A stretch of 64,000 nucleotides of DNA from Pyropia yezoensis (lineage: Eukaryota > Rhodophyta > Bangiophyceae > Bangiales > Bangiaceae): NCBI GenBank assembly GCA_009829735.1, contig CM020618.1:19267346-19331345 (forward strand), written 5' to 3'. Positions within the stretch are counted from its first letter, which is position 1. Every line of letters begins with the position of its first letter. The translations under genes and the position numbers were made by a program. The notes below the pieces were generated by a model that was not told the origin of the DNA, did not search any database, and saw nothing but the letters and a program-made list of their open reading frames with translations. Shown piece by piece: positions 40,011-51,494 of this stretch.

Positions 40011-42602
40011 GCCGCCGCGCCCGCCGGCGCGGTCACCGCCGCCGCCGCTCCCACACCCTCTGTACGTGCCGCAACGGCCGCCGCCGCCACGTCGGGTGAC
40101 CCCACAGAGGCTGTCACATCTGTCGCCGCCGCGCCCGCCGGCGCGGTCACCGCCGTCGCCGCTCCCACACCCTCTGTACGTGCCGCAACGGCCGCCGCCG
40201 CCACGGCGGGTGACTCCACAGAGGCTGTCACCGCCGCCGCCGCCCCCGCGGCTGCCGCCTCGGCCACGTCCCGGGATGGGGTTGGCACGCCGAGGGCCGC
40301 GTCGCCGGTCGATAATGCCGACCCGTCCGCAGCGACTGTGGCAGCTTCTGTGGCCGACGCCACCGGAGCCGGTGCCGTCGTGGTGCACGATGAGGAAGGT
40401 GGGCCTCGTGCGGCCGAATCTGGCTCGATGTCGGTTGCCACGGCCGGTGGGCTACCACTACAGGAGGAGCACGGGTTTGGTACACCATAGAGGAGTGCGC
40501 GCGCGGACGGCCACTGACGTACCATGCGCTCTCTGTCACGCTCGAAGGCCGCGCTGCGTTCGAGTCGCGCCACCCTGAGCAGCTCCGCTTGCCAAGCAAC
40601 GGCCAAGGGTACGCCCCCATCCAAGACGTCCTCCTCGTCGTCTGGCTCTGCGACGCGCCCCAGCAGCTGCTCTTATGGCTGCTGGCGGTCGCGCGCCTGC
40701 GGCTGGCAGTCCCCTGCTGGCTGCGGCGTGTTTGCTGTCGCCGTCGGCTGTCGCCGAGAGGAGTGTCGCGGCGACGACAATGCGGCGGGGCGCAAAATAT
40801 CCATGGACGTATTGTCGACGCCTCCAGTACGAGCGGTACCACTCTCACCACCGGGAGCGTGGGGTTCTACATCGGGTTCCACGGCCGCGGCGGCTGCCAC
40901 GAGTTGCGGAGGAACTGGCGGCACCGAGGACGCGGGCAACGCTGCCGCCGCTGCGGTCCTCGTACCTGGCTGTACTGTGGCACCGGGACTGGTACCGTCG
41001 TCCGCCGTGCGTGTCACACCCGCCATGGCTGCCATCTCGGTCACCGCCGCATCTTTTGCGGCGGGCGGAGCCGTGTCGGTGGCGCTCCCGGTCGTCACCG
41101 CGTCGGTGGAGACGGCCGACCCTGACGCCGCCGTTGCCGACACTGGCGCCTTCTTGTCAATCTACGCCGCGGCGGCGGTCTCGATGCCCACAGCGTAAGC
41201 GCGGTTCGCCGCTGCCGACACGGCCGCTACAGACACAGCCACCGTCTCCGCCATTGCCGCCGCCGAGGCTGACGGTGCTGCTGCTGCTGCTGCTACCGCA
41301 GTTATCGCTCTGCCGTGCGCCCGTGGCCGAAGGCGACGGGCTCTCGGTGCGCGCAGCGTCGGCTCACGCTCGGTCCCCGTTGGCGCCAAGCCCGTGGCAG
41401 TGCCCGCACGTGGTACACCAGCCAAGGTGTCGCCATGGACCGCACCGGCGACAACCTCAAAAACCTCGACAACCTCGGCCGCCGTCGCCGACAACTCTGC
41501 AGCCGCCGCTGATCCCGTCGCGGCCGCGCTCAAGTCGGGCGGACGTGCGGCAGAGGCGCCATAGACTGCACCGACCACCGCCGCCGCCGGCACCGCCGCC
41601 GCCCCTGCCCCTGCCGCAGCCGCAGCCGCAGCCAGGTCGCCCGCCGCCGCCGCCGCCGCCACCGCCGACGCCCCTGCCCCCGCTGCCGCCGCCGCCGGCA
41701 CCGCCGCCACCCCTGCCCCTGCCGCGGCTGCGGCCGCCGCCGTTGCCAGGTCGCCCGCCGCCGGCGCTGCTGCTGGGCGTGGCACGCCAGAGGGCGGGGC
41801 GTCTGGCGGCGGCGGTGGCGGGAGCGTTCGGACGCCGAGCCGCACCGCTGTGTCCGCCAACGTCCGCTGGTTGTCCTGCAGGTAGGCGTGCGCCGCCCAG
41901 GCGCGCCCGTCTCGAGCGGCATACAGGCGCTGCAGGCGGGCGGCCACGAGCGGCAGGCTGCGCTCCACCCACGCGCGTCGACGTAGGACGCGCCGCTTGT
42001 TTCTCTCCGTCTGGCTCAGCACGTGGCCAGCCTCCCCCGGGGCCGCCTTCTCCGCCGGCGGTGGCAGGGGCTCCCCCCCCATGGACAGCATGACCCACCG
42101 CAGGTCACACTCAATCGCGTTGTGGGCGCGCATTGGCCGATTGGCGGGTGGCTCCAGCAGCGGAAAGGCCGCGACCGGCACCGGCAGCACGCCCGCGCCA
42201 GCGGCGGGAGCGGCGCCGCTGCCCGCGGCGGCGCGGTCTGCCACGCCCCCTCCGGGCGCCGGTGCGTCAGCGCCCCCCGCCGCCGCCGCCGCCGCCACCA
42301 CCACCACGGGCATCCCTGCCGGCACCGCTACCACCGGCACCGGCGGCACCGCCGCCGCCGGCGGCACCAGTACCGGGGGCGCCACCACGGGCGTCACCGC
42401 CGGCACCGCCGGCACCGGCATCGACGGCACCGCCGGGGCGGCCATCGCCCCCGCTGCTGCTGCTGCCACCGCCTGCACGTGCCCAACGAGGGCGGCTACG
42501 TTTCCCCATGGTCCGGCGGGCGGGCGTCGTGCGCGGGCGGGACAGCTCCGCCGTCGAGCAGCGCGTGGGTTTGCCTTGAGTTTAGGTGCATGTAAGGCCA
42601 GG
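37925..42602 (-). CDS. NYN-domain ribonuclease-like gene, copy A (discontinuous)
   Basis: Several minus-strand open stretches form one gene parallel to copy B. The N-terminal part (42600-41162) is Ala/Pro-rich but contains a conserved segment, ECDLRWVMLSMGGEPLPPP then ERNKRRVLRRRAWVERSLPL. A long Ala/Val/Thr-rich middle follows in the same frame. Then come an RGG-like patch, a Cys motif CRPSCCMCLGG (about 38660) with VNWF, and a NYN (PIN-like) nuclease domain at about 38440-37980: LLALIAQDADNFS (first Asp), KNAADIALAV (second) and FVSCDRG (third; normally SGD/SSD). NYN domains cut RNA. The frame is interrupted by stops between the Ala-rich pieces and changes before and inside the NYN domain, more so than copy B, so copy A is likely decaying unless it is spliced. 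The start is undefined: no ATG is conserved with copy B. Confidence 0.55.
41743..42602 (-). repeat. 860-bp near-identical segment shared with copy B
   Basis: 41743-42602 and 50383-51242 differ at only about a dozen sites, while the NYN ends of the two genes are more diverged and the middles hardly align. This mosaic pattern suggests recent gene conversion or a second local duplication. Confidence 0.85.
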
Positions 42603-42670
42603 GCACGCAGCACGGGCAGCACAGAAACACAGGGAGCAGTGGGCCCGGGTGGGCGGGGTGGGGGGGGGGT

Positions 42671-43059
42671 GGGCCCGCAAGCCGACCAGCACGCATCGAG
42701 GCTGGGCCCGCAAGCCGACCAGCACGCATCGAGGCTGGGCCCGCAAGCCGACCAGCACGCAACGAGGCTCGGCCCGCAATCCGAGCAGCACGCATCGAGG
42801 CTGGGCCCGCAAGTCGACCAGCAGGCATCGAGGCTGGGCCCGCAAGCCGACCAGCACGCATCGAGGCTGGGCCCGCAGCACCACCAGCACGCAACGAGGC
42901 TCGGCCCACAACCCAACCAGCACGCATCGAGGCTGGGCCCGCAAGCCGACCAGCACGCATCGAGGCTGGGCCCGCAAGCCGTCCAGCACGCATCGAGGCT
43001 GGGCCCGCAACACCACCAGCACACAACGAGGCTCGGCCCGCAACCCGACCAGCACGCGT
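42671..43059. repeat. 33-bp minisatellite, about 12 units
   Basis: The unit is GGGCCCGCAAGCCGACCAGC plus ACGCATCGAGGCT, with a few variant positions. It lies upstream of NYN copy A and is absent at the matching place in copy B. The minus strand would read CWSACGPSLDA repeats in the frame of copy A, but the array probably lies outside the gene. Confidence 0.9.
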
Positions 43060-43263
43060 GGGCGGGGCGGGGCGGGGCGGGGGGGCCCGCGGTGCGCTGT
43101 CGAGCGGCTGAGCGGCTGGGCCCGCAACACGAGCACCACAGAAACATTGGGCGAGGTGAGCGACAAGATGCTGAGGCGGGGCGGGGGGAAAGGGCCGGGG
43201 GATGGGTGCAATGTGTGGTGCTGAGCGGCCCAGCGAGATATCTTCCCGTCCGTGAGCCGCACT

Positions 43264-43275
43264 GTGATTGGCTGT
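43264..43275 (-). promoter_or_regulatory. CCAAT-type box between divergent genes (A)
   Basis: The 12-mer GTGATTGGCTGT (ACAGCCAATCAC on the minus strand) occurs here and again at 51414-51425, each time in the gap between an NYN gene and its divergent plus-strand neighbour. This conservation between the two copies supports a shared promoter element. Confidence 0.4.
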
Positions 43276-43539
43276 CGTCGCGCGACACGTGGTGCCCGGT
43301 CACAAGTGGTGCCCGGTCGACCACCGCGGGCTGCGGCCCCGTGGCCGATTTACGCACCTACGCGGGGGTGCACCGCGAGAGGAGTCACAGATCTGTTCGT
43401 CCTGCGCACACGACGACGGCACACACCGACCCGCGAGCCACTGTCGTTGTCGGAGACGTCTACCCCATTCCCTGTCCCTTCCCGCTCGGTGTCCATTCCC
43501 TGTCCATGTGCCTCGGCGCTACCCACCGTATCCGCGACC

Positions 43540-44244
43540 ATGCCGCGTCGGTCGATGCATACGTACAACGGCTGCGCTATTCACGGGGCCGCCAAAACCT
43601 TTGTTCGCTTGCTGCGGTTCTTTGGCCTTGTGACGGGTGGCCCCGGCAACACCTCCTCGCGGGTCAACAACGTTACGGCATCGCGCAGACGTAGCGGTAT
43701 GGCTCATGCGGCGATCTTCGTCGCGGTGCAATGGGCCAACACGTACGGCTCTCCTCGCCTAGACAGCGGCGAGCCTGACTCGTCGGTGCGGGAAGAGCCG
43801 GTATCGGCGGAACATGTGCCGTCTGCCATGCTCGTTGCCTGCCGGGCTGTATGCCGCTACCTGCAGCAATCGAGCCTGACGCCGCAGGGGGCGGCAGCAG
43901 ACGAGGAGCCTCTTCGACTAATCTCCTCTGTAGTGGCGTTCAACCAGGCCGACGGTCTGGCCGTTGCGACTGCCGAGCTGGCCCTGCGGGCTGTGTGGCA
44001 AGACTCCCACCCCCCGCGCGGACCCGTGCCGCCACCAGGGGCTGCGGAAGCGTCGGCAATGCGACGCTGTGTGGACGCAGCCAAGGCGCCCATTTATAGC
44101 ACGGACAGGCCACCGCCGTCGGCACTCCAGCCCCCGTACGATTGGTTTGATGTGAGGGGGTTTCCCAAGGAGGAGTATTTCTCTGGCACCCCGACGTCTC
44201 CGTGGCGTGTCCACCTCGCCAGTGGAGGTGGTAGGTCCGCATGA
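43540..44244 (+). CDS. Unknown 234-residue protein
   Basis: ATG 43540 (MPRRSMHTYNGCAIHGAAKT) has the context CGACCATGC. The frame reads on upstream to 43252, but the composition changes at this Met. Visible segments: FVRLLRFFGLVTGGPGN, GMAHAAIFVAVQWANTYGS, MLVACRAVCRYLQQS and LISSVVAFNQADGLAVATAE (helical), and a C-terminal PPYDWFDVRGFPKEEYF. No transmembrane segment or known family recognised. It is divergent from NYN copy A, in the same relative place that the Ulp1 gene occupies beside copy B. Balanced composition supports a real gene. Confidence 0.55.
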   Translation: MPRRSMHTYNGCAIHGAAKTFVRLLRFFGLVTGGPGNTSSRVNNVTASRRRSGMAHAAIFVAVQWANTYGSPRLDSGEPDSSVREEPVSAEHVPSAMLVACRAVCRYLQQSSLTPQGAAADEEPLRLISSVVAFNQADGLAVATAELALRAVWQDSHPPRGPVPPPGAAEASAMRRCVDAAKAPIYSTDRPPPSALQPPYDWFDVRGFPKEEYFSGTPTSPWRVHLASGGGRSA

Positions 44245-45270
44245 AGGATGTGCTTGTGGGTTTGACAGGCGGATGGGTTTTCATAGGAGCATGTCAAGAG
44301 AGGTATGGCGGTGTGAGGTCTCCGCATTCTCAGCCGCGACTCCCCGACTCTGTAAAGGGACCGTGAGGCGACGAACGTGCCGACCGGCGCCAGAAACCCC
44401 CATCAGCTGCAGCTCCGCATTCAGCAAGACAGAGACCTGGCGCGCGGCCTGGTCCTGCGATCTTGTGACGGCCCTGGACGGGCTTGGAAAACCGTCGGTC
44501 GGGAGTGGAAGGGGGAGCTGCTCCCTCCCCATCTGGGCGTGGGGAGGGCCGCCTGAGTGGCAAGTGGGTCGCTGGTCGTGGCTGCGGCGTGATCAACATC
44601 GATTGCCCTCCTCTCTTCCCCCCCGGCGGACACGCCCGGTAAGGGGGCATTGCCCGGCTTGCTGGGGCGGGACTTCCGGACTTTGCACTTGCGGGATTTT
44701 GGCGCGACGAGCGGCGGTTGGCGCCGGTCGACCCGTTTCATCTGCGGGGTGGCCTGCTGGCCAGGTCGTGCCACCTTGCTCCCCTCCGCAGCTCTCCCGC
44801 GGCCTGGGGAGTGCGGCTGGCCCTACGGTCCGCCGCGCGCACCTGACCGTTTCTCCTGTTGCGGCCGGTCGTTGCCACCGACCTCTGCTGGGTGACGGCG
44901 CCCCACCCATCTCTGCTGGCTGACGGCGCCCGCCCGCCGCTCCGGAGCCCACCGGCCGCACGCTGCCCCCTTTTCCTACTTGGCGGCCGGCCCTGCAAGC
45001 CGAGGCCGCCCCCCCGGTGGGCGGCAGTGTCCTTTGGCTTGCCCCACGCCCCTCTCCTCCCCGCGCTGGGTGGCGCGCTGCCGGGTCGGGCGCCCCTTCT
45101 CCTTGCTTGTTTGAAGATGGTTTCTCACCTCTGCTTGGTTGGTTTTTCTTTCAACCAACTCCTAGCTCAGTCATGCGATAAAGTCTGCGCTATTGGCACA
45201 CCGACCCCCCTCAAGCTACTGTAGTTAAACGTGCTTTGTTATAATTACGGACTGCCACGTCCGTCGCCTC
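44245..45270. other. No gene seen
   Basis: Downstream flank of the 234-residue gene. A GTTGGTT/AACCAAC inverted repeat at about 45137-45160 could be an RNA 3'-end hairpin. Open frames are short and motif-free. Confidence 0.5.
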
Positions 45271-45402
45271 CACCGACTGCCACGTCCCGGGTGGCCGGTG
45301 CACGCATAATGGATATGCGGCGACCCGGCCGGGTGGGGATCCGGCCAGCCGCGTCCGTGAAAGACTTTGCCGTGGGCGGCTCCCCGCCTGCGGTCGCCCG
45401 CG
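45271..45402 (+). repeat. Direct repeat, left copy (132 bp)
   Basis: It matches 55271-55402 without gaps with only about four differences, in the same orientation. A further short block, AACGTGCTTTGTTAT, stands just upstream of both copies. The pair encloses NYN copy B and the Ulp1 gene. Confidence 0.9.
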
Positions 45403-45917
45403 ACCGGACGCAGAGTGGGTGACCCCTGCACGGCCCACGACGAGGCGTCGTCCAGCGTCACGGTGTATGTCGTCCCCTTCCCGCCCCCTCCTCCCCGCGC
45501 GACTTCCACCCCGAGTGTGCGGAGTGTGCACGCGGCCGGCGCACGTGAGGTAGCAAAAGGGATGTACAATCAGAACGTTTTTTGCTGTGGATGGGGGATG
45601 TGAGCGGGCCACCACGGGGTCCAAGTGCCCCACGCTTTGGCGGCACGGACCGGCGGGGCGGTTGCTCTGCCGTCCCGTACGCCCTCCACATGCTGCCGTC
45701 CTCGACGCCTGTCGCCGAGGCCGTCCACGACGGTGAAACCTGTCCAGTAGTACCTCCAATCCCCACCCCGCACCCGCCCGCCCCCCCCCTCCCCCACCCC
45801 CCCCCCCTCCCCCCCTCCCCCCCCCCTCCCCCCCCCCCCACGGCCCCCATACAGATCTCACGCACACGGTGCGGATGGTACTCCACAGAGGACCATGAAC
45901 GGAGCACCCCTCAGGTG

Positions 45918-48900
45918 TCACAAGTGGTCCTCGTACCACTGGGCGAGGCGTCGCCCATTGGAGACTGCGGCGGAGACGGCGTCACGCTCGGCGGCCTCCT
46001 GTGCCCTTGTCCACCACCAGTCGATGGAGCGCGGCGGTAGAGCTGGCCGACCTGGAACCGCAACCAGTGGCCGACGGGGCACCATACTCTTCACGACGCA
46101 CATCAGGTCGCGGTGTCGGATTGGATGTGTGGGTTGCAGTACCGCACACGGTCGCCGCCCGCAAGGGAGCCCAGCGAGTTGGCCGATAGGCCCCTGTCGC
46201 CAGACACAAACCAGATGCGCGCCCTCGAGTCGAGCAGCGCGTCGAGCCGGCCGACGGCGACGGCGAGGGCAATGTCCGCCGCGTTCTTGTCGTCGGTCGC
46301 AATAGTCCAGCCAAGGCGGCCCCCCTCCGCTAGGCGGGCAAGCGCGGGCGGGAGCCGGGCGACAGCCCCCGCACCGGGCTTGCCAAACAGGCTGGGAACG
46401 CCGCTGGCCTTGATGGCCACCAGCACTCCGACCGCCGGGGAAAGTCCCTCGGGCAGCTCTTTCTACAAAAAGGAGAAGTTGTCAGCGTCCAGCGCGATGA
46501 GCGCCAGCAGTCCGTCCACGTCCAGTGTAGAGTCGACAAGGTCGCGTGCGTTGGGGGCCAAAAGACTCCGGATGTGCGATTCCGCGGAAAGCAGCTGCAT
46601 CAACAGCGGCCGCGGCACCCGACGCGTCGCACAGGCCGGCTGTCTGTTACGTTCGTCTGTCGGGAACTCCAATTCGACGAACCAGTTGACCGTCAAGGGT
46701 GGGTCGCCGCGCTCGTCCATGGGCGTGGTACCGCCAAAGCACTTCCAACACGTCGGACGGCAAGTGGACCCGCTGTCCGTGCGACTTGCAACGTGAGACG
46801 ATGCTAGGCCGTCTCCAAGAGCGTCGGCTTGGCCACCACCACCGCTGCCGTCACGCCGCCAGTCGCTGCCGTTGCTCCTGCCGGCAGAATTCCGCGCCTG
46901 GCTGCTACCGCCGTTACCACCGCCGCACCCACTGCCGCTGAACGATCCCCTGCCACCGCTACGGGGGGGTCCTTCGTGGAGACCACCACCGCTGCGACGA
47001 TCGTCGTTCGCGGGGCCGTACGCGGGGCCGTACGCGGGGCCGGACGTGCGGCCGCGACCACCAGCACCACTGCCGCCGTGGCCGCCGGTGTTGTCGTAGC
47101 CGCCGCCCCAACAACTGCCGCCGGCAAGGGTGAGTCCTGCGTGGAGACCACCACCACCACCGCTGCCGCCTTGGCCACCGGCGTTGTCTTGATCGGCGTG
47201 GTACCCCCCGGCGTTGTTGCAGTCGTCTGCGTAGCCACGGCCACCACTGCCGCCGTGAGCGCCGGCATTGTGGCGCTCGTCGCGGTAGCCACCACCGTCG
47301 CCGCGGCCGCCGGTGTTGTCGTAGCCGCCGCCCCCCCAACCACTGCCGCGAAAATCGTGGCGCTCGTCGCGGTAGCCACCACCGTCACCACCACCGTCGC
47401 CGCGGCCGCCGGTGTTGTCGTAGCCGCCGCCCCCCCAACCACTGCCGCCGGCATTGTGGCGCTCGTCGCGGTAGCCACCCCCGTCGCCCCCACGGTCGCC
47501 ACCACCGTCGCCACAATGCCGGCGGCCGCGGCCGCCGGTGTTGTCGTAGCCGCCGCCCCCCGAACCACTGCCGCGGACATTGTGGCGCTCGTCGGGGTAG
47601 CCACCACCGCCACCACCGTCGCCGCGGCCGCCGGTGCTGTCGTAGCCGCCGCCCTCCCCACCCACTGCCGCGGACATTGTGGCGCTCGTCGGGGTAGCCA
47701 CCACCGCCCCCATCGTCGCCGCGGCCGCCGGCATTGTGGCGCTCGTCGCGGTAGCCACCACCGTCGCCACCACCACCGCCCCCACCGTCGCCGCGGCCGC
47801 CGGCATTGTGGCGCTCGTCGCGGTAGCCACCACCGATGCCACCACCGTAGCCGTCGCCGCCCTCTCGTCTGCCCTCTGCGTAACCACCGCCGCTGCTATC
47901 GTTGTCGTACCGGCCAGGAGGTCGCGCCCGGCCGGGCAGGCCGCCGCTGTCGTAGTCATATGAGCCACACCCATGGTGGCCGCCAAAGCGGTCATCTTGT
48001 GGGGCGGCACGGTGCCGCGCTTCGTTGGCGTCGTCAAGGGGCCGGTCGGGTGACGGGAAACGCTTCCGCTGGTACTGCTGCTGATGTTGTCCGTGTTGCC
48101 CGTGCTGTCCGTCGTCCTTCGACACCCGGACCGGCTGCTCGTGCTGTTGCTCCTGAGTCGGCACGTACGCTCCCATAATTGGCGCTGGGGGCGACGTCGT
48201 GCCGGACACGGCGGCTGCTGCGACCGACGCCGTAGACTCGAACGGCGATGCCTCTGCTGCCCCGAACGGCGCAATGTCCGGTGTCGACGGTGACGCGCTT
48301 CCATCATCACTAGCCGCCTCGTCGGTAACTACTGCCGTCGTTGGCAGTGGCACTCCCACCGCCACCGTGTTGCTGCCACCGACGGCGGTCGCCGTTGCCT
48401 TGTCGGCTCGCGGCCACGGCGCACTCGCCGGCCCCACCGCCACCGCCGCCACCGTCGGGACGATAGGGGTGGCCCACGCCGCGGTTCGGGACGCCGATGC
48501 GGTAGGTGCCGACGCCGCCGCAGCCAATGTGGGCGGTTCGGCCGGCGCCGCCTCATCGCCGAGCTCCGCCACCGCCGCCGCAGCCGGCTCCGCCGCGCCT
48601 GAGGTGCCCGGCCCCGCGACGGCCATTGTGCGGGCCACAGTGGTCACCGTCTTGTATTCCTCGCCCGAGGCGGTCGCTCTCGCCGTGACAGTGCCGCCGG
48701 CCGCAGTGGTGACGGCCGCCGGCACGGCCACCGACCTTGCGGCCTCTGTCGATGCAGAGGGCGGCAGCGAGTCCTGCGCTGTGGCAATGGCGGACGCTGG
48801 CGCCCCCATCATTGCCCCCATCACCGCCCTCGCAGCACCTGCGTGACCCGATGCGCGCATGGCGGTGAAAGCCCCGTGACCGCTTGTGGCGGCCAGAGCG

Positions 48901-51251
48901 CCCGCCGCTGCCGCCGCCACCGAGGCGGGCGGACCCGCCCGGTTTGTGTCGGCGGCGACGGGTGCTGTGGCGGGCGCCGCCGTCGCCGCGGCCGAGCTGT
49001 TGTGTCCCACCGCGGCCGAGGCCACGGCGGCGACCACTCCCGCCGCGTAAACGTTGCGTGCTGCGACCTGCGCCGAACGGCTCGCCGTATGTGGTGCGGC
49101 GGCCGGCTGCTCAGCAGCAGCAGAATCAGGTAGTGTGGCCGCCGCCGGCTCCACGTTTGCCGTTGCCCATATGGATGCCGAGTCGGCCCCTTTTGCCACG
49201 GCCTCTTTGTTGGGCGACACCGCTGCAACCGCCGCCGCGTCCGACTCAGACGGAGGCACCGGGGCGTTGGCCGAGGCCGCCGCCGCCGTCGCCGGATCAA
49301 GCACCGTCGCCGCAGACACGTCTGCCACAGACACCGCCAAACCCGCAGCCGGCTCACAAGGTCCCACCGCCGGCGCAGTCAGTCCCACTGCCGCCGTAGC
49401 AGCCGTGTCGGTGGCCGGCACCACACGCGCCGCCGGATCGGGCGGTCCCGCCAAGCCCGTGGCGTTTGCCGACGTCCTCGCCGCGCCCGACTCGCGCGGA
49501 GGCGCTGGGGCGGCGTCTGCGGCCGCGACCGGCACGACCGGCTGTTGCGCTGCTGCTAATACAGCCGGTCCTGGGTCTACCCTCCCTTGCACTGCGGCAA
49601 CGGGTTGTTCCGTCGTGGGGGCAGCCGCGACTGCCATCGGCGGGGTGTACCCCGCGTCGGGCGCCGGCGGCCCAGCCGCGGGCGCTGTCGGTCGCACTGT
49701 CATTCGCATAGCTGCGCACGCTCGCGTCAGCTCGCGTCGGCGGCGGCGTTTGCTGGGTCGCTTCGCCGACCGGTGCGTGGCTGCCGCTGCCGCCTCTGCC
49801 GATCCCTCCTCCGCGCTCCCAGGCGCGTCCGGAACTAGCGCAATGGGAGCGTGCACGTCTGACAGCGACGCCGGCAACCCGGCGGCGAACACGGCCGGTC
49901 CCACTGCGGCCCTCGTGGCGTCGTCGGCCCCCGTGTGGTCACGGGGGTGCTTGCACCCGGGGGTCTCCGACCCGTGCTCAGTTCTGGCATCTGCCGGCCC
50001 CCCCGCCTCCTCGCTTGCGCGTACACCGGCCGCAGCGGCCGCCGCGGGAGTCGTGCCGCCAGCCAACGGCGCCGCCGCCGCCGCCGCCGCCGCCGGCACC
50101 GCCGGCACTGCCGCCGCCGGCACCGCCGCCGCCCCTGCCCCTGCCGCGGCCGCCGCCGCTACCAGATCGCCCGCCACCGGCTCCGCTGCTTCGAGAGTCC
50201 TGCCGCCAGCCAGCCTCGCCGGTGGCCGCGACACCGCCGCTGCCGCTGCTCCTGCCGCGTCGGCCGCCGATGCCTCTGGCCCTGCCGCTGGCTCCGCTGC
50301 TGTGAGAGTCGTGCCATCAGCCAATGGCGCCGCCGCCGCCGCCGGCACCGCCGCCGCCCCTGCCGCGGCCGCCGTCGCCGCCGTTGCCAGGTCGCCCGCC
50401 GCCGGCGCTGCTGCTGGGCGTGGCACGCCAGAGGGCGGGGCGTCTGGCGGCGGCGGTGGCGGGAGCGTTCGGACGCCGAGCCGCACCGCTGTGGCCGCCA
50501 ACGTCCGCTGGTTGTCCTGCAGGTAGGCGTGCGCCGCCCAGGCGCGCCCGTCTCGAGCGGCATACAGGCGCTGCAGGCGGGCGGCCACGAGCGGCAGGCT
50601 GCGCTCCACCCACGCGCGTCGACGTAGGACGCGCCGCTTGTTTCTCTCCGTCTGGCTCAGCACGTGGCCAGCCTCCCCCGGGGCCGCCTTCTCCGCCGGC
50701 GGTGGCAGGGGCTCCCCCCCCATGGACAGCATGACCCACCGCAGGTCACACTCAATCGCGTTGTGGGCGCGCGTTGGCCGATCGGCGGGTGGCTCCAGCA
50801 GCGGAAAGGCCGCGACCGGCACCGGCAGCACGCCCGCGCCAGCGGCGGGAGCGGCGCCGCTGCCCGCGGCGGCGCGGTCTGCCACGCCCCCTCCGGGCGC
50901 CGGTGCGTCAGCGCTGCCCGCCGCCGCCGCCGCCGCCACCACCACCACGGGCATCCCTGCCGGCACCGCTACCACCGGCAACGGCGGCCCCGCCGCCGCC
51001 GGCGGCACCAGTACCGGGGGCGCCACCACGGGCGTCACCGCCGGCACCGCCGGCACCGGCATCGACGGCACCGCCGGGGCGGCCGTCGCCCCCGCTGCTG
51101 CTGCTGCCGCCGCCTGCACGTGCCCAACGAGGGCGGCTACGTTTCCCCATGGTCCGGCGGGCGGGCGTCGTGCGCGGGCGGGACAGCTCCGCCGTCGAGC
51201 AGCGCGTGGGTTTGCCTTGAGTTTAGGGGCATGTAAGGCCAGGGCACGCAT
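45918..51251 (-). CDS. NYN-domain, RGG-repeat ribonuclease-like gene, copy B (discontinuous)
   Basis: ATG 51251 (MRALALHAPKLKANP) opens a very long frame. In order: an Ala/Pro/Val-rich N-terminus; the conserved block ECDLRWVMLSMGGEPLPPP...ERNKRRVLRRRAWVERSLPL (50750-50580) followed by AARLQRLYAARDG; about 2 kb of Ala/Thr/Val-rich low-complexity sequence; HEQPVRVSKDDGQHGQHGQH; an RGG-like repeat domain (47930-46980); the motif CRPTCWKCFGG with VNWF (about 46750-46685); and a NYN nuclease domain at 46510-46110 with LLALIALDADNFS, KNAADIALAV and FVSGDRG, all three acidic positions present. A C-terminal piece in another frame reads RSIDWWWTRAQEAAERDAVS and ends WYEDHL at 45918. RGG plus NYN argues for an RNA-binding ribonuclease, as in RNA-silencing or mRNA-decay factors. 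The frame changes once inside the glycine repeat, is stopped once within the NYN domain, and changes again after it, so an intact product is uncertain. Confidence 0.6.
46980..47930 (-). repeat. RGG-like repeat domain in NYN copy B
   Basis: On the minus strand, about a dozen imperfect protein repeats of the type GGYRDERHNAGG and GGYDNTGGRGDGG. The DNA units are 40-100 bp, built from GTCGCGGTAGCCACC and GCCGGTGTTGTCGTAGCC (as read on the plus strand). Arg/Gly/Tyr repeats of this kind typically bind RNA and drive condensate formation. Confidence 0.75.
50383..51242 (-). repeat. 860-bp near-identical segment shared with copy A
   Basis: Partner of 41743-42602; it encodes the conserved N-terminal block of NYN copy B. 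Confidence 0.85.
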
Positions 51252-51413
51252 TACGGGCAACACAGAAGCAGAGTGGCGAGCGTGCGGGCGTGCCTGGCCG
51301 CCCTGTGCGTGACCGCCCGACAGCGATTGTGAGTCGGAGGGTCGGGGGAGCGTGTGGCACAGGCGTCCCGCTGGATGCCGACATGGCTTGCGGCTCAAAT
51401 TTCGCGCGTCGCG

Positions 51414-51494
51414 GTGATTGGCTGTGGTGGGCGGGGGCCCTGGCCGTCGACTCTCTCCCAAAGGCAGGGCACGAGTCACTCGCAAAAATATATA
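51414..51494. promoter_or_regulatory. CCAAT-type box (B) and TATATA
   Basis: GTGATTGGCTGT at 51414-51425 repeats the box at 43264. A TATATA (51489-51494) stands 70 bp further right. The region separates NYN copy B (minus, start 51251) from the Ulp1 gene (plus, start 52071), so either or both genes could use it. The following 51495-52070 is the likely Ulp1 leader and has poly-C runs but no other gene. Confidence 0.35.

Noticed and set aside
38525-40490. Long Ala-rich and Arg-rich plus-strand open frames opposite NYN copy A
   Set aside because: They mirror the GC-rich minus-strand frames and contain no domain, while the conserved NYN and Cys motifs are on the minus strand.
42671-43059. CRISPR array
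   Set aside because: Units are contiguous 33-bp repeats without distinct spacers, in eukaryotic DNA.
42671-43059. Cys-rich metallothionein-like protein on the minus strand
   Set aside because: The Cys/Trp pattern comes from the minisatellite and is missing at the matching place in copy B.
41997-43694. Plus-strand frame with repeated GPQADQHASRL units
   Set aside because: It is produced by the 33-bp minisatellite and by the antisense of the conserved N-terminal block.
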